A DNA stretch of 64,000 nucleotides from Planctobacterium marinum (GTDB taxonomy: Bacteria > Pseudomonadota > Gammaproteobacteria > Enterobacterales > Alteromonadaceae), in contig NZ_JAJEWQ010000002.1 of NCBI RefSeq assembly GCF_020687805.1, positions 623,300-687,299 of the forward strand, in the 5' to 3' direction. Below the pieces are notes generated by a model. That model made no database searches. It was not told the DNA's origin and saw nothing but the letters and a program-made list of their open reading frames with translations. The translations under genes were made by a program, and so were the position numbers. Every line of letters starts with the position of its first letter. Position 1 is the stretch's first letter. Below are positions 8,558 through 17,191 of the stretch, piece by piece.

Positions 8558-9394
8558 ATGAAAGTCGTCTATTTTGGAAACAATCTATTTTCAAACTGTT
8601 TGGCACTTTTGATTAAGCAAGGCTTAAGTGTTGAAGCTGTTTATATCAATGATGTAGAGGAAAATGCAAGTATCGTTAAACGGCTTAGTGATATACATAA
8701 AATAGTAACACGTTCATTAAAACCGACGAAAGAAGAGCTTGATGAACATATAAAATCTGGAGTGACTCTTTTTGTCGTTGCTGACTATGGATATAGACTG
8801 CCGATAACAGATGTAAAATATGCTTTCAATATTCACCCCACGCTTTTACCTAAAGGAAGAGGCCCTACTCCACTAACATATTTAGTTGAGCTACCAGAAT
8901 TTGCAGGCGTCAGTATACATAAACTCACGGATGTGCTCGATGGTGGAGATATCTTGCTCCAAGAGCAATTTGAAGTTGTACAAAATGAATCCATCTCCTC
9001 CTTAATGGTGAAGTCAAGCTTGCTAGCGGAATCTTTACTGCAAACCTTATTAAATGCTCTCGAAGCTATCTATGAGAGCGCTACGCCACAACAAGAACTG
9101 TTAGCTACTTATTGGAAGCATCCTAGCATAGAAAGAAGAATCATGTCGTGGCGCAATGACACTCAACAATTTAGGCAAGCAATACGTCAATATGGGCATT
9201 TTGGCATCTTAGTAAAATTGAAAGGAGAGCTTGTTATTGTCAGCCAATTAGAGATAACCGATTTCAAACATGACTACAAGCTAGGCTGCATAATTTTTGA
9301 AGATCAAGCGTTGATTAGTGTGGCTATTAATGGCGGCTTTGCTGTTCTTATTAAAAGTAGAATGGGGCTAGTAAACTCAGCAGTACTAGAGTAG
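8558..9394 (+). CDS. Formyltransferase-fold enzyme, copy 2
   Basis: A 278-residue paralogue of the protein at 6320, alike over its full length (both have YFG, NIHPTLLP, GRGPTPL, FAG-IHKL, GGDI or AGDI, and ESxSSxMVK). The Asn-His-Asp catalytic set is kept. Start ATG 8558 matches the MKxxYFG start of copy 1. An ATG at 8543 would overlap the end of the DUF1624 gene and add five residues. The two copies have diverged to roughly half identity by eye, so the duplication is old or the genes were acquired separately. It is followed by a His/Cys-rich protein, as copy 1 is. The substrate is unknown. Confidence 0.76.
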   Translation: MKVVYFGNNLFSNCLALLIKQGLSVEAVYINDVEENASIVKRLSDIHKIVTRSLKPTKEELDEHIKSGVTLFVVADYGYRLPITDVKYAFNIHPTLLPKGRGPTPLTYLVELPEFAGVSIHKLTDVLDGGDILLQEQFEVVQNESISSLMVKSSLLAESLLQTLLNALEAIYESATPQQELLATYWKHPSIERRIMSWRNDTQQFRQAIRQYGHFGILVKLKGELVIVSQLEITDFKHDYKLGCIIFEDQALISVAINGGFAVLIKSRMGLVNSAVLE

Positions 9395-9541
9395 TTAACA
9401 TATTAAACGTGTGTACAAAATGCTTTGAAGCTGATTTTAAGTGCTGGGTTAGAACATAGGTTTTAGTTCAAAGTTTGTTCTAGATCATAAAATTGTTTTC
9501 ATAAAGGGACTATTATTGTAGGTACTATAGAAGGAATTAAC

Positions 9542-9964
9542 ATGTTTAGACTTTTCAGGTGGTTTAAAATAGTAATGATTACCGTGTTGCTTACGCAGCA
9601 TGGCTTTACTGTTGCTAAACCGATGAATTGTGAAGAACATCATAAGGACTCTTTTGATACGCAAATTATGCAACCCGCTAAAGATATGCATCATCAATCA
9701 ATCAATGACAATAGTCACCATCACGTTGAAAATTCACAAGATGCTAAGCACGATCATGCTGATGAGGAGTGTGAAAAGTGTAAAGCGGGCGATTGTCTTT
9801 GCTGCGAAGGTGGCTTTTGTGCAAGCTTTCATTTAAATGCCTTTCTTGTGCAAGAGGAAGAAGCAAGTAGCAGCAATTTTAGCTTAGAATTAATTATTCA
9901 ACGGATACCCCCGCCAGCCTCTGGCATCCATCTCTTACCTTATCGTCCCCCAATTATTGGCTAA
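9542..9964 (+). CDS. Secreted His/Cys-rich small protein, copy 2
   Basis: A 140-residue close paralogue of the protein at 7217. The shared parts are the N-terminus (LFxWxKIVxxTVLxTQH, AKPMNC), a His-rich middle (HHQSINDNSHHHVEN, HDHADEE), the Cys cluster CEKCKAGDCLCCEGGFC, and the C-terminus LLPYRPPIIG. The conserved Cys spacing and the invariant C-terminal RPPIIG suggest selection at both ends, not just bulk metal buffering. A GAAGGA ribosome site stands before the ATG. I cannot name the family. A secreted metal-binding or metal-sensing protein is the simplest reading. Confidence 0.75.
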   Translation: MFRLFRWFKIVMITVLLTQHGFTVAKPMNCEEHHKDSFDTQIMQPAKDMHHQSINDNSHHHVENSQDAKHDHADEECEKCKAGDCLCCEGGFCASFHLNAFLVQEEEASSSNFSLELIIQRIPPPASGIHLLPYRPPIIG

Positions 9965-10079
9965 TCACGGGATCAGTGCGTCTTTTTTTCGCCAGTCCCA
10001 TCAAAAATTGAACGATTTATTCATTGGTTTAAATAACCAACTGTTTTGAACAATCAGCACAATATTTTTGGGAGGCATG

Positions 10080-11276
10080 ATGAACATGCTCAAATTATTG
10101 CCATTTGCAATAGCTACCGCTGTTGCGAGTGGGCAACTCTTAGCGAATGAACAACAAAATAATAGTCGCTTCGCGTTAGCGGGGTATGGAGACGTAAAAT
10201 ACGAAGACAGTAAATTGATGGATACAAGTGCATTCAGTGCGCGATTTGTACCTATATTCTTGTTTAGTCTCAGTGACAAAATGCATATAGAAGCTGAAAC
10301 TGAAATCTCAGTCGATGAAAATGGGGAAACTGAAATCGAGCTTGAATACGCTGATATTCATTATTTCCTTTCAGATACAACTACTTTTACCGCAGGTAAA
10401 TTTCTACTCCCATTCGGCCAATATGGACCGAATCAACATCCTAGCTGGATTAATCGCTCAGCGTTCTCTCCCGGTATTTATGGTGGGTTAGGCGGTCATG
10501 GTGGCTATCAACCTATGCAAGGTTTGTTACCCGTGATGAGTGATATTGGTGTTGGCATTCAACACATTATTCCTTTGGGTAAAAATCAGAAGATTTTCTT
10601 TGATGTATATATGACCAATGGTCTTGCTGCCGAGGCTCCACATGACGATGAAGAAGATGCTCATGATGATGAACCTGTATTGGATGAACACGAAGAAGAG
10701 GTTGTTGATGAACATGCGGAGGAGGAAGAGGAGCATGAAGAAGTAGATGCTCATGCTTGGGAACTTCCAGAACTCGCGTTTGAAGCGACGAGTGCGGATA
10801 ACAATTCTAATAAAGCATTTGGCGGTCGTATTGCTTATGCCTTTCTTCCGGGAATTGAAGTCGGTGCTTCCTATTACACGGCAAAATACGATGAAAAGCT
10901 AGGATTTACAGCAACTGGCTTTGATATCAACTGGATTGGTAACCATTACATCGTCAGAGGGGAATTCATCAAAACAGAAACCGATTCCTTCGAAGAAGAT
11001 GAACATGAAGAAAACAAAGTGATCACATTTGATCGCAATGGCTGGTATCTCCAAGCAACCTTTATGGCAGGAAAAATGTTCAATGTATTACAGGGAACAG
11101 ATTTCGTCGTTGAATATGCCGAGACCAATAAAATTAACGAAGCGGAGCGTTGGGCTTATGGCATTAATTACTGGCTAGACAGCCGAGCAGTCATTAAGGC
11201 GACATACGAAGATACAACCGTTCAGGATGGTGAAGATGATAAGCGCTTCGCTATTCAATACAGCTATGGCTTTTAA
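10080..11276 (+). CDS. Outer-membrane beta-barrel protein with His/Asp/Glu-rich loop
   Basis: About 398 residues with a signal peptide (MNMLKLLPFAIATAVASGQLLA) and alternating amphipathic strands ending in FAIQYSYGF, typical of outer-membrane barrels. The order (FALAGYGDVKY, FTAGKFLLPFGQYGPNQHP) resembles the porin/phosphoporin-like proteins often annotated in Alteromonadales. An insertion at about 10640-10760 is almost wholly Asp, Glu and His and is predicted to be an extracellular or periplasmic loop able to bind cations. A smaller acidic/His patch follows near 10998-11015. ATG codons at 10077, 10080 and 10086 compete behind GGAGG; 10080 is chosen as a compromise. It probably works with the downstream cytochrome. 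Confidence 0.72.
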   Translation: MNMLKLLPFAIATAVASGQLLANEQQNNSRFALAGYGDVKYEDSKLMDTSAFSARFVPIFLFSLSDKMHIEAETEISVDENGETEIELEYADIHYFLSDTTTFTAGKFLLPFGQYGPNQHPSWINRSAFSPGIYGGLGGHGGYQPMQGLLPVMSDIGVGIQHIIPLGKNQKIFFDVYMTNGLAAEAPHDDEEDAHDDEPVLDEHEEEVVDEHAEEEEEHEEVDAHAWELPELAFEATSADNNSNKAFGGRIAYAFLPGIEVGASYYTAKYDEKLGFTATGFDINWIGNHYIVRGEFIKTETDSFEEDEHEENKVITFDRNGWYLQATFMAGKMFNVLQGTDFVVEYAETNKINEAERWAYGINYWLDSRAVIKATYEDTTVQDGEDDKRFAIQYSYGF

Positions 11277-11289
11277 GGGAGACACTTAA

Positions 11290-11817
11290 ATGAAATCAAT
11301 TATTCAAATATTACTGGTTATCAGTTTATCTCTTTTGTCTGCTTTTAGCATTTATGCCGAAGAGAAAATATCAGGTGCAGAAGTGATCAATAACAACTGT
11401 GCAAGATGCCATAACGCTCGTGCTGTTCATGAATTTTCTATTCCTGAATGGAAAGTCATTATGCCGCATATGCGAGAAAAGGCGCATTTAACAGGTAAAG
11501 AAACACAAGCTGTTCTTGAATTTTTGGAACTAACTAGCCAAAGCGTACCTTTGGCACAAAAAATAGCGCCAGAAAAGATAATAGCGCCTGACGGAAAGCA
11601 ATTGTTTACTCAATTTGGTTGCCAAGGCTGCCATTCATTGAAAGGTGATGGTGGCACTGTTGGCCCAGCGCTAGATGAAACGATTAAAAACAAAGGGATC
11701 GGCTTCTTTATTAAGAAGCTCCAGAACCCTCAGTTTAATAACTCATCTTCTCCTATGCCTAAAATGCCGCTAAACGAGCAACAGATAAAAGCAATAGCTG
11801 AGTACATTAAATCATAA
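11290..11817 (+). CDS. Diheme periplasmic cytochrome c
   Basis: A 175-residue protein with a signal peptide (LLVISLSLLSAFSIYA) and two CxxCH haem sites, CARCH at residues 37-41 and CQGCH at residues 111-115. The second domain continues GDGGTVGPALDE and PMPKMPLNEQQIKAIAEYIKS, giving the distal Met ligand region of a class I cytochrome c. It lies 13 bases after the barrel protein, so the two share an operon. A periplasmic electron carrier next to copper genes could take part in metal oxidation or reduction; this context role is inferred. The next operon, copA, has its own promoter. Confidence 0.85.
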   Translation: MKSIIQILLVISLSLLSAFSIYAEEKISGAEVINNNCARCHNARAVHEFSIPEWKVIMPHMREKAHLTGKETQAVLEFLELTSQSVPLAQKIAPEKIIAPDGKQLFTQFGCQGCHSLKGDGGTVGPALDETIKNKGIGFFIKKLQNPQFNNSSSPMPKMPLNEQQIKAIAEYIKS

Positions 11818-11825
11818 GGAAGCGC

Positions 11826-11856
11826 TTGACCTGTGTCTTAGACACAGGTCTAAGCT
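11826..11856 (+). promoter_or_regulatory. MerR-type promoter of the regulator-copA operon
   Basis: The -35 TTGACC (11826-11831) and -10 TAAGCT (11851-11856) are separated by 19 bases, the long spacer typical of MerR-activated promoters. A perfect 23-base dyad, arms GACCTGTGTC and GACACAGGTC around TTA, spans 11828-11850. The regulator gene starts 43 bases downstream in the same direction, so regulator and pump are most likely transcribed together and autoregulated. Confidence 0.85.
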
Positions 11857-11899
11857 GTAGGTGAGAGTACAAACTTAAGTGAAAAACTAAGGAGTAAAT

Positions 11900-12313
11900 G
11901 TGAAAGTAACAGAGCTGGCAAAAAGCCTTGGAACGACTGCTGATACGGTGCGCTATTACACGCGATTGGGACTGTTAAAACCTGCTAAGTCAGTGAACGG
12001 CTACAAGTCATACTCGAATAAGGAGGTATCGAGACTTAAATTCATTTTAAGTGCCAGAAACCTTGGTTTTTCCGTTGCTGATATCAAGCAAATTCTTAAT
12101 GAATCTGAAGATGGTAAAAGTGCGTGCCCATTAGTCAGAAGCCTGATCAAAGAGAGGCTTGAAGAAACAGAAAAACAGTTTCAAGCAATGTTGGCACTTC
12201 GAGGAAAAATGTCTTCAGCTCTTTCTCAATGGGAAGAAATGGAAGACAAAGCGCCGACTGCAAACATGGTTTGTCATCTCATCGAAAACTTTGAGCAAAT
12301 TAAAAAGGCATAG
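11900..12313 (+). CDS. MerR-family metal regulator of the copA operon
   Basis: A 137-residue MerR-family activator. The N-terminal winged helix-turn-helix reads [27 protein letters not shown], then comes the long dimerisation helix, and two candidate metal Cys are visible: one in [10 protein letters not shown] and one in [11 protein letters not shown]. It differs from E. coli CueR, which has a C-x7-C pair at the end, so the exact metal is not certain. Copper is inferred from the P1B-1-type pump directly downstream. The promoter with the 19-base spacer and 23-base dyad lies directly upstream. Only eight bases separate it from copA. Confidence 0.83.
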   Translation: MKVTELAKSLGTTADTVRYYTRLGLLKPAKSVNGYKSYSNKEVSRLKFILSARNLGFSVADIKQILNESEDGKSACPLVRSLIKERLEETEKQFQAMLALRGKMSSALSQWEEMEDKAPTANMVCHLIENFEQIKKA

Positions 12314-12321
12314 GAGGAAAA

Positions 12322-14658
12322 ATGGTGACTACTAATACAAATATAGAAACCGAATCAGGCTGTTGCTGTCAGGCAAAAGCTCAATCCTCTTCGTGTAAAA
12401 GTAAGGAGAATACGTTGGAGAAAGTATCACATAACCAACAGCTCATCATTGAAGGAGCTGGGTGTGCTAGCTGTGTAGGCAAAATTGAAGGGGCGTTAAA
12501 GGCAACCCTTGGTGTAGTCAGTGCGGAAATGAATTTTGCTGATAGGACTGTAACAGTTTCTGGGACAGCTAAGACAGAAGAATTGATCAAAGCTGTTGAG
12601 TCTGTGGGGTATAACGCGAAGCCAATTGATGATAGCTCGGCAGCAGATGCGCTTGACGAGAAAGAAGCGGCTGATTGGGCATATTATAAAAAACTAATGC
12701 GCGATACGTTTATTGCCCTTTCACTCGGCGTTCCTTTGATGATCTACAGCATTGTGGTTGGAGAGATGACGGTTGAAACAAATCTTGAACGCATGTCTTG
12801 GCTGGTTGTCGGCATTTTAACTTTTGGTGTTATGTATTTTTCAGGTAAGCATTTTTATGTTGGCGCTTGGAAAAGCTTTAAAAACCACTCCGCTAATATG
12901 GACACCCTAATAGCTTTGGGAACAGGTACAGCTTGGCTGTATTCGATGGTTGTCGTGTTTGCACCTGACGCCGTTCCATTAATGGCACGGCATGTTTATT
13001 TTGAAGCTACCGCCATGATCATTGGCTTAATTGATTTAGGTCTGGCATTAGAAATAAAAGCCAGAGGTAAAACCTCTGAGGCCATTAAGCGTCTTATCGG
13101 CTTGCAGGCCAAAACGGCAACCGTAGTTCGTGATAGCAAAGAAGTTCAGATTGGTATTGAGCAGGTTTTACTTAACGATATTGTAAAGGTAAAACCGGGC
13201 GAAAAAATTCCCGTCGATGGTGTGGTATTGGAAGGGCACACCTCTATTGATGAGTCCATGCTGACAGGCGAGCCTATGCCTGTTGAAAAAGCCGAAGAAG
13301 ATGAGGTTGTCGCTGGTACTTTGAACAAATCAGGCATGATTATGTTTAAAGCCACACGTGTTGGAAAAGACACGGCGCTTGCGCAAATCATCAATATGGT
13401 GAAACGAGCACAAAATTCTAAACCGCCGATTGGCCGCTTGGCTGATGTTATTTCAGCTTTTTTCGTTCCTGTTGTCATGATCATCTCTGTGTTAAGTGCG
13501 CTAGCATGGCTTAACTTTGGACCTGAGCCAGCAATTGCTTTTGCCATCGTATCAGCAACTACTGTACTCATTATTGCCTGCCCATGTGCTTTGGGCTTGG
13601 CAACGCCCATGTCTGTCATGGTCGGAGTAGGAAAGGCCGCAGAAGCAGGCGTGCTTATTCGAAACGGTGAAGCACTGCAAACCGCCTCTAAAATCACTGC
13701 CATGATTTTAGATAAAACGGGCACTATTACTGAAGGGGCACCTAAGGTAACCGATATTGTTTTAGCAAAAGCTACGGACGAAAAAGACGTACTACAGCTT
13801 GCTGCAAGTTTAGAGAGCGGCTCAGAGCACCCTTTAGCGCAAGCGATTGTTGAAAGTGCGTTAGATAAGGATATTGAGTTACTAAAAATTGAAGCGTTTA
13901 ACGCCATTACGGGTTTTGGTGTAGAAGCAAGCTGCAACAATAAAGCCCTGCTTTTCGGAAACGATAAACTAATGAAGTTAAAAGGCATAGACCTCACTAG
14001 CTTTGTTGAACAAGCGCAGTCTTTAGCCAAAGAAGCCAAAACACCTATGTACTTTGCTGTAGATGGTGAACTTGCAGCAATCATTGCTGTTGCAGATCCT
14101 ATTAAGTCAGACTCAATCTCTGCTATCAAACGACTTCAGGCTAATGGTATACGCGTCATCATGTTAACGGGTGATAACAAGGAAACCGCTGCTGCTGTTG
14201 CCAAAAAAGCGGGTATTAGTGAGTTTCTTGCTGAAGTGCTGCCAGAAGATAAAGCCAACAAGGTGAAAGAGCTACAAGAAGGCGGCGAAATTGTTGGTAT
14301 GACAGGAGATGGCATCAACGATGCTCCTGCGCTAGCGTTAGCCGATGTTGGCTTCGCAATAGGCACAGGGACTGATGTAGCTATCGAAAGTGCTGACATT
14401 ACCCTAATGCGTGGTTCACTTCATGGCCTAGCTGATGCCATAGCGGTAAGCAAAGCTACTTTACGAAATATAAAACAAAACTTGTTTGGCGCGTTTGTCT
14501 ATAACATAGCCGGGATTCCTTTTGCTGCGGGGATTCTATATCCCTTCTTTGGCATTCTGCTTAGCCCTGTAATTGCAGGTGCTGCAATGGCGTTTTCGTC
14601 ACTGACTGTAGTGTCAAATGCAAATCGACTTCGCTTGTTTAAAGCAAAAGAGCATTAA
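12322..14658 (+). CDS. copA: Cu(I)-exporting P1B-type ATPase
   Basis: A 778-residue heavy-metal P-type ATPase. After a Cys-rich leader ([12 protein letters not shown]) comes one HMA domain with GAGCASC near residues 46-52, eight membrane segments, the CPC metal site at about 420-422, the phosphorylation site DKTGT at about 464, and the hinge GDGIND near 662. The last two membrane segments carry the Cu(I) signature (FVYNIAGIP and [13 protein letters not shown], that is YN and MxxSS), so P1B-1 copper export is well supported. It pumps cytoplasmic Cu(I) to the periplasm. A perfect GGAGG site precedes the ATG. A 327-codon reverse frame inside it is a shadow. Confidence 0.93.
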   Translation: MVTTNTNIETESGCCCQAKAQSSSCKSKENTLEKVSHNQQLIIEGAGCASCVGKIEGALKATLGVVSAEMNFADRTVTVSGTAKTEELIKAVESVGYNAKPIDDSSAADALDEKEAADWAYYKKLMRDTFIALSLGVPLMIYSIVVGEMTVETNLERMSWLVVGILTFGVMYFSGKHFYVGAWKSFKNHSANMDTLIALGTGTAWLYSMVVVFAPDAVPLMARHVYFEATAMIIGLIDLGLALEIKARGKTSEAIKRLIGLQAKTATVVRDSKEVQIGIEQVLLNDIVKVKPGEKIPVDGVVLEGHTSIDESMLTGEPMPVEKAEEDEVVAGTLNKSGMIMFKATRVGKDTALAQIINMVKRAQNSKPPIGRLADVISAFFVPVVMIISVLSALAWLNFGPEPAIAFAIVSATTVLIIACPCALGLATPMSVMVGVGKAAEAGVLIRNGEALQTASKITAMILDKTGTITEGAPKVTDIVLAKATDEKDVLQLAASLESGSEHPLAQAIVESALDKDIELLKIEAFNAITGFGVEASCNNKALLFGNDKLMKLKGIDLTSFVEQAQSLAKEAKTPMYFAVDGELAAIIAVADPIKSDSISAIKRLQANGIRVIMLTGDNKETAAAVAKKAGISEFLAEVLPEDKANKVKELQEGGEIVGMTGDGINDAPALALADVGFAIGTGTDVAIESADITLMRGSLHGLADAIAVSKATLRNIKQNLFGAFVYNIAGIPFAAGILYPFFGILLSPVIAGAAMAFSSLTVVSNANRLRLFKAKEH

Positions 14659-14669
14659 GGAGAAACACG

Positions 14670-15023
14670 ATGATGGTAATTAACTTATTAGGCTTAGTGT
14701 TAATCGCACTGATTGTTTGGTGGTTTTGGCTATACAAACCCAATAAAACAATTGTTCAAGATAATGAAGTACTCATTGAAGTGAGGGATGGCGTGTATTC
14801 ACCATCCTCAATCCAAGTGTCTGCTAGTCAACCTGTCACTCTGAAGTTTATGCGCAAAGATCAATCACCCTGCGCTGAAACAATGCTTATTCCATCATTG
14901 GAGATAAGCGAGCAGCTTAAATTAAATGAAGTTACTCAAATTACCTTATTGAACTTATCACCGGGAGAGCATGAGTTTCATTGTCAGATGCAAATGTATC
15001 GCGGTGTCTTAAAGGTTGTTTAG
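14670..15023 (+). CDS. Membrane-anchored cupredoxin-domain protein
   Basis: A 117-residue protein with one N-terminal membrane segment (LLGLVLIALIVWWFWLY) and a cupredoxin-like beta-sandwich: VRDGVYSPSSIQVSASQPVTLKFMRKD, SPCAETMLIPSL, then SPGEHEFHCQMQMYRGVLKVV. The Cys, His and Met near the end are where type 1 copper ligands would be. These small proteins (cupredoxin_1 / DUF4881-like) are common beside copper P-type ATPases and may take periplasmic Cu from CopA. It follows copA by 11 bases and its stop overlaps the ribosome site of the next gene. Confidence 0.8.
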   Translation: MMVINLLGLVLIALIVWWFWLYKPNKTIVQDNEVLIEVRDGVYSPSSIQVSASQPVTLKFMRKDQSPCAETMLIPSLEISEQLKLNEVTQITLLNLSPGEHEFHCQMQMYRGVLKVV

Positions 15024-15031
15024 GAGGGTTT

Positions 15032-15385
15032 ATGAACATGAAAAAAGTGACAGCCATTTTTGATGAAATGGTATTAGCGCGAGTAGAAGAGGCGCTACTT
15101 TCACATGGCTATAAAGGCTTTACTATCCATAAAGCGATGGGCAGAGGCGCATATGCTGATACCTACAATAGAAATCACTTATCAGCACATATAGTGATGA
15201 CCATTTACGTCGCCTTCGACGATGCAGAACATGTTGCTGAAGTTTTGCTTGATGCAGCGCATACCAACGTTGAAGGAGAAGGATTAGTTAGCGTCTCTCC
15301 TGTGGATAATCTCTACTGGATAAATTCTAAGTCTGAAGCTTTAGCAGAAGATTTACGGTCAATAGGAGGCCAACATGAAAAATGA
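15032..15385 (+). CDS. PII-like signalling protein of the metal-efflux-linked group
   Basis: A 117-residue protein beginning MNMKKVTAIFDEMVLARVEEALLSHGYKGFTIHKAMGRG, which has the ferredoxin-like fold and the small-residue T-loop start of the PII superfamily. The T-loop part GRGAYADTYNRNHLSAHIVMTIYV lacks the classical uridylylation Tyr context, and the C-terminus differs from GlnB. A PII subgroup (PII-NG) is known to travel with heavy-metal efflux genes, and this member fits by position. It presumably binds a small effector in the cytoplasm and tunes a transporter or enzyme of this operon. AGGAGGG at 15022-15028 decides the ATG at 15032. Confidence 0.72.
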   Translation: MNMKKVTAIFDEMVLARVEEALLSHGYKGFTIHKAMGRGAYADTYNRNHLSAHIVMTIYVAFDDAEHVAEVLLDAAHTNVEGEGLVSVSPVDNLYWINSKSEALAEDLRSIGGQHEK

Positions 15386-15701
15386 GCACCCTAAATTTTG
15401 GTCAACACCCACGGGTTGGGCTGCATTGGTGCTTATTGCCGCAGCCACCTATTTTTTAATCTTTGAACATGGACAGCATGTACTGCAATTTCTTCCTTAC
15501 TTGATTTTATTGCTATGCCCGTTGATGCACGTATTTATGCATGGCAAACATGGCCACGATCATTCACATGCGCCTGATGAGAAAAAGGAAGAGAGCTTTC
15601 AAGAACTCACGGATAAAAATGCTGCCTATCGTGACGGCTACATACAAGGGTTAGAGGAAGGACGTAAGGAATTACATAAAAAGGAGAACCGTGATGAATG
15701 A
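15375..15701 (+). CDS. DUF2933 small membrane protein
   Basis: A 108-residue protein with two close hydrophobic segments (WAALVLIAAATYFLIFEHGQHV and FLPYLILLLCPLMHVFMHG), then the His-rich motif HGKHGHDHSHAPDE and a charged tail. This is the pattern of DUF2933 proteins, which recur in copper-resistance clusters. The motif Cys-Pro-Leu-Met-His at the end of the second segment and the His run suggest copper contact at the membrane surface. It overlaps the preceding PII-like gene by 11 bases and the next gene by 8, so translation is coupled. No biochemical function is established that I know of. Confidence 0.78.
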   Translation: MKNEHPKFWSTPTGWAALVLIAAATYFLIFEHGQHVLQFLPYLILLLCPLMHVFMHGKHGHDHSHAPDEKKEESFQELTDKNAAYRDGYIQGLEEGRKELHKKENRDE

Positions 15702-16359
15702 GACATATGATTATGGCTTATGGTCAATGGTGATACTAAACTCAGCAATTTTTATCTTTTTTGCCTTTAGTTTTGTCAAACCAAAAACATCGACTGATTG
15801 GCGAAGTTTAGGAGCGTTCTCCGCCTTTATTGTCGCCCTATTTACTGAAATGTATGGCTTTCCTTTAACTATCTATTTTTTGTCTGGTTGGTTAACTGAA
15901 AACTATCCAGAAGTTAACTTCTTTGCGCATGAAAATGGGCACTTATTGCATACTTTCTTTGGATTTGAAGGTGATGCCCATTGGGACCCATTTCATATAG
16001 CGAGTATGGTGTTTATTGTCGCTGGCTTCTTTATGTTGTCTTCAGCATGGAATGTATTGCATCACGCGCAAAAACATCATCAATTGGCTACAACTGGATG
16101 GTATGCAAGGTGTCGCCACCCACAGTATGTAGCTTTCATTCTAATCATGTTCGGCTTTTTATTGCAGTGGCCGACCATCCCAACACTTGCGATGTTTCCA
16201 ATTTTAGTCGTTGTTTACGTCAAACTCGCGAAGCGCGAAGAGGCACAAGCGATTGCTGAATTTGGTTCGGAGTACCACAGATATATGGAATCGACACCAA
16301 GTTGGATTCCAAATTTTAATAAGAACATAGAAGGTAAAAATCATGAAAACGTTAGGTAA
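15694..16359 (+). CDS. Isoprenylcysteine methyltransferase-family membrane protein
   Basis: About 221 residues with five or six membrane segments. The C-terminal signature TTGWYARCRHPQYVAFILIMFGFLLQWPT, followed by KLAKREEAQAIAEFGSEYHRYMESTPSWIP, is that of the ICMT/PEMT-like family (Pfam PEMT/ICMT). Bacterial members are membrane methyltransferases or of unknown role, and one is a standard neighbour of DUF2933 and copA in copper islands. The substrate is unknown. ATG 15694 has AAGGAG seven bases upstream; a GTG at 15691 is an alternative. It overlaps the DUF2933 gene and the next gene. Confidence 0.78.
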   Translation: MNETYDYGLWSMVILNSAIFIFFAFSFVKPKTSTDWRSLGAFSAFIVALFTEMYGFPLTIYFLSGWLTENYPEVNFFAHENGHLLHTFFGFEGDAHWDPFHIASMVFIVAGFFMLSSAWNVLHHAQKHHQLATTGWYARCRHPQYVAFILIMFGFLLQWPTIPTLAMFPILVVVYVKLAKREEAQAIAEFGSEYHRYMESTPSWIPNFNKNIEGKNHENVR

Positions 16360-16765
16360 ATCAATTTTATTTGTCAGCTCTCTATTGGCGGCTACAAGTT
16401 TATTTGCTCAAAACAATGAGCATAAACATAAACGCGTGGAAAAATCTGATATGCATCAAGGCATGGCAATGTCGCATGAGAACATGGGAAAAATGCATAA
16501 AAAAATGATGGAAATGAAAAAGGAAGTTCATGCCATTAAAGCTGAAAAAGATCCTGAAAAGCAAAAGCAGATGATGGCTGAACATCACCGCTCAATGATG
16601 AAGATGATGCAATCCATGCACAAAAACATGGAAGCAATGCCAATGCATAAGCAAATCAAGATGGCTGAACATCATCTGGAAATGATGGAAAACATGATGC
16701 CTCAAATGAAAGAAAAGATGACAGAAATGAAAGGCAAAAAACAAAATCACTCTCACTCACATTAG
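16343..16765 (+). CDS. Periplasmic Met/His-rich copper-binding protein
   Basis: A 140-residue secreted protein (signal peptide SILFVSSLLAATSLFAQ). The mature part is dominated by Met and His in MxM, MHxxM and HHxxMM spacings (for example MSHENMGKMHKKMM and HHRSMMKMMQSMH) on what should be one long amphipathic helix pair, ending in HSHSH. The composition resembles copper/silver-buffering proteins such as SilE, PcoE or CopK, though no direct homology can be claimed. It probably binds Cu(I) in the periplasm. Its start lies inside the end of the ICMT-like gene, showing the same operon. Confidence 0.78.
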   Translation: MKTLGKSILFVSSLLAATSLFAQNNEHKHKRVEKSDMHQGMAMSHENMGKMHKKMMEMKKEVHAIKAEKDPEKQKQMMAEHHRSMMKMMQSMHKNMEAMPMHKQIKMAEHHLEMMENMMPQMKEKMTEMKGKKQNHSHSH

Positions 16766-16775
16766 GAGGTAAACC

Positions 16776-17147
16776 ATGAGCGATTTAGATCATAGAGTTG
16801 GCGTTAGAGAGCAGAATTTAGTTGTTCGAAATTTAAGGCTAAGTAATGTCACAGAAGAAAACTGTGACGAGTTAGTAAAAGAAATTGATCAGCTTTTTGG
16901 TATTGATGAAGTTAGTTACAACATCAAAGAAGGTGAAATACACCTCGCATATGATGCGGCAAATATCAACCTTGATGGGATTGAGCAAGTTATTCGCAAT
17001 CATGGTGCCGATGTTCATGATGATTGGTGGACGCACACTAAAGAAAGTTACTACAAATTTGTTGATCAGAATGTTAAAGACAACGCTGCTCATAAACCGT
17101 GGAGTTGTCACAAAGTTCCTCCGGGTGCAAGCCGGAAAAACAAGTAA
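16776..17147 (+). CDS. HMA-like protein lacking the CxxC motif
   Basis: A 123-residue protein. Residues about 13-75 (LVVRNLRLSNVTEENCDELVKEI, then VSYNIKEGEIHLAYDAANI and GIEQVIRNHGADVHDD) follow the beta-alpha-beta-beta-alpha-beta pattern of heavy-metal-associated domains. The metal-binding CxxC loop is absent; one Cys remains in the first helix region and one in the tail (WSCHKVPPGASRKNK). It has no signal peptide, so it should be cytoplasmic. It may be a chaperone-like adaptor for CopA. It follows the Met/His-rich gene by 10 bases with an AGGAGG site. Confidence 0.62.
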   Translation: MSDLDHRVGVREQNLVVRNLRLSNVTEENCDELVKEIDQLFGIDEVSYNIKEGEIHLAYDAANINLDGIEQVIRNHGADVHDDWWTHTKESYYKFVDQNVKDNAAHKPWSCHKVPPGASRKNK

Positions 17148-17191
17148 GCTTACGATGAGCTTGCTCAGTTAATAATTTAGATGAGGAAAAA

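Noticed and set aside
6320-9394. Housekeeping methionyl-tRNA formyltransferase (fmt)
   Set aside because: Two copies of reduced length in a metal-related setting, with no def or rsmB neighbour, argue against the housekeeping role.
13146-14129. 327-codon open frame on the reverse strand
   Set aside because: It lies wholly inside copA and is low-complexity in Ser, Thr and Ala; a shadow of the codon use of the real gene.
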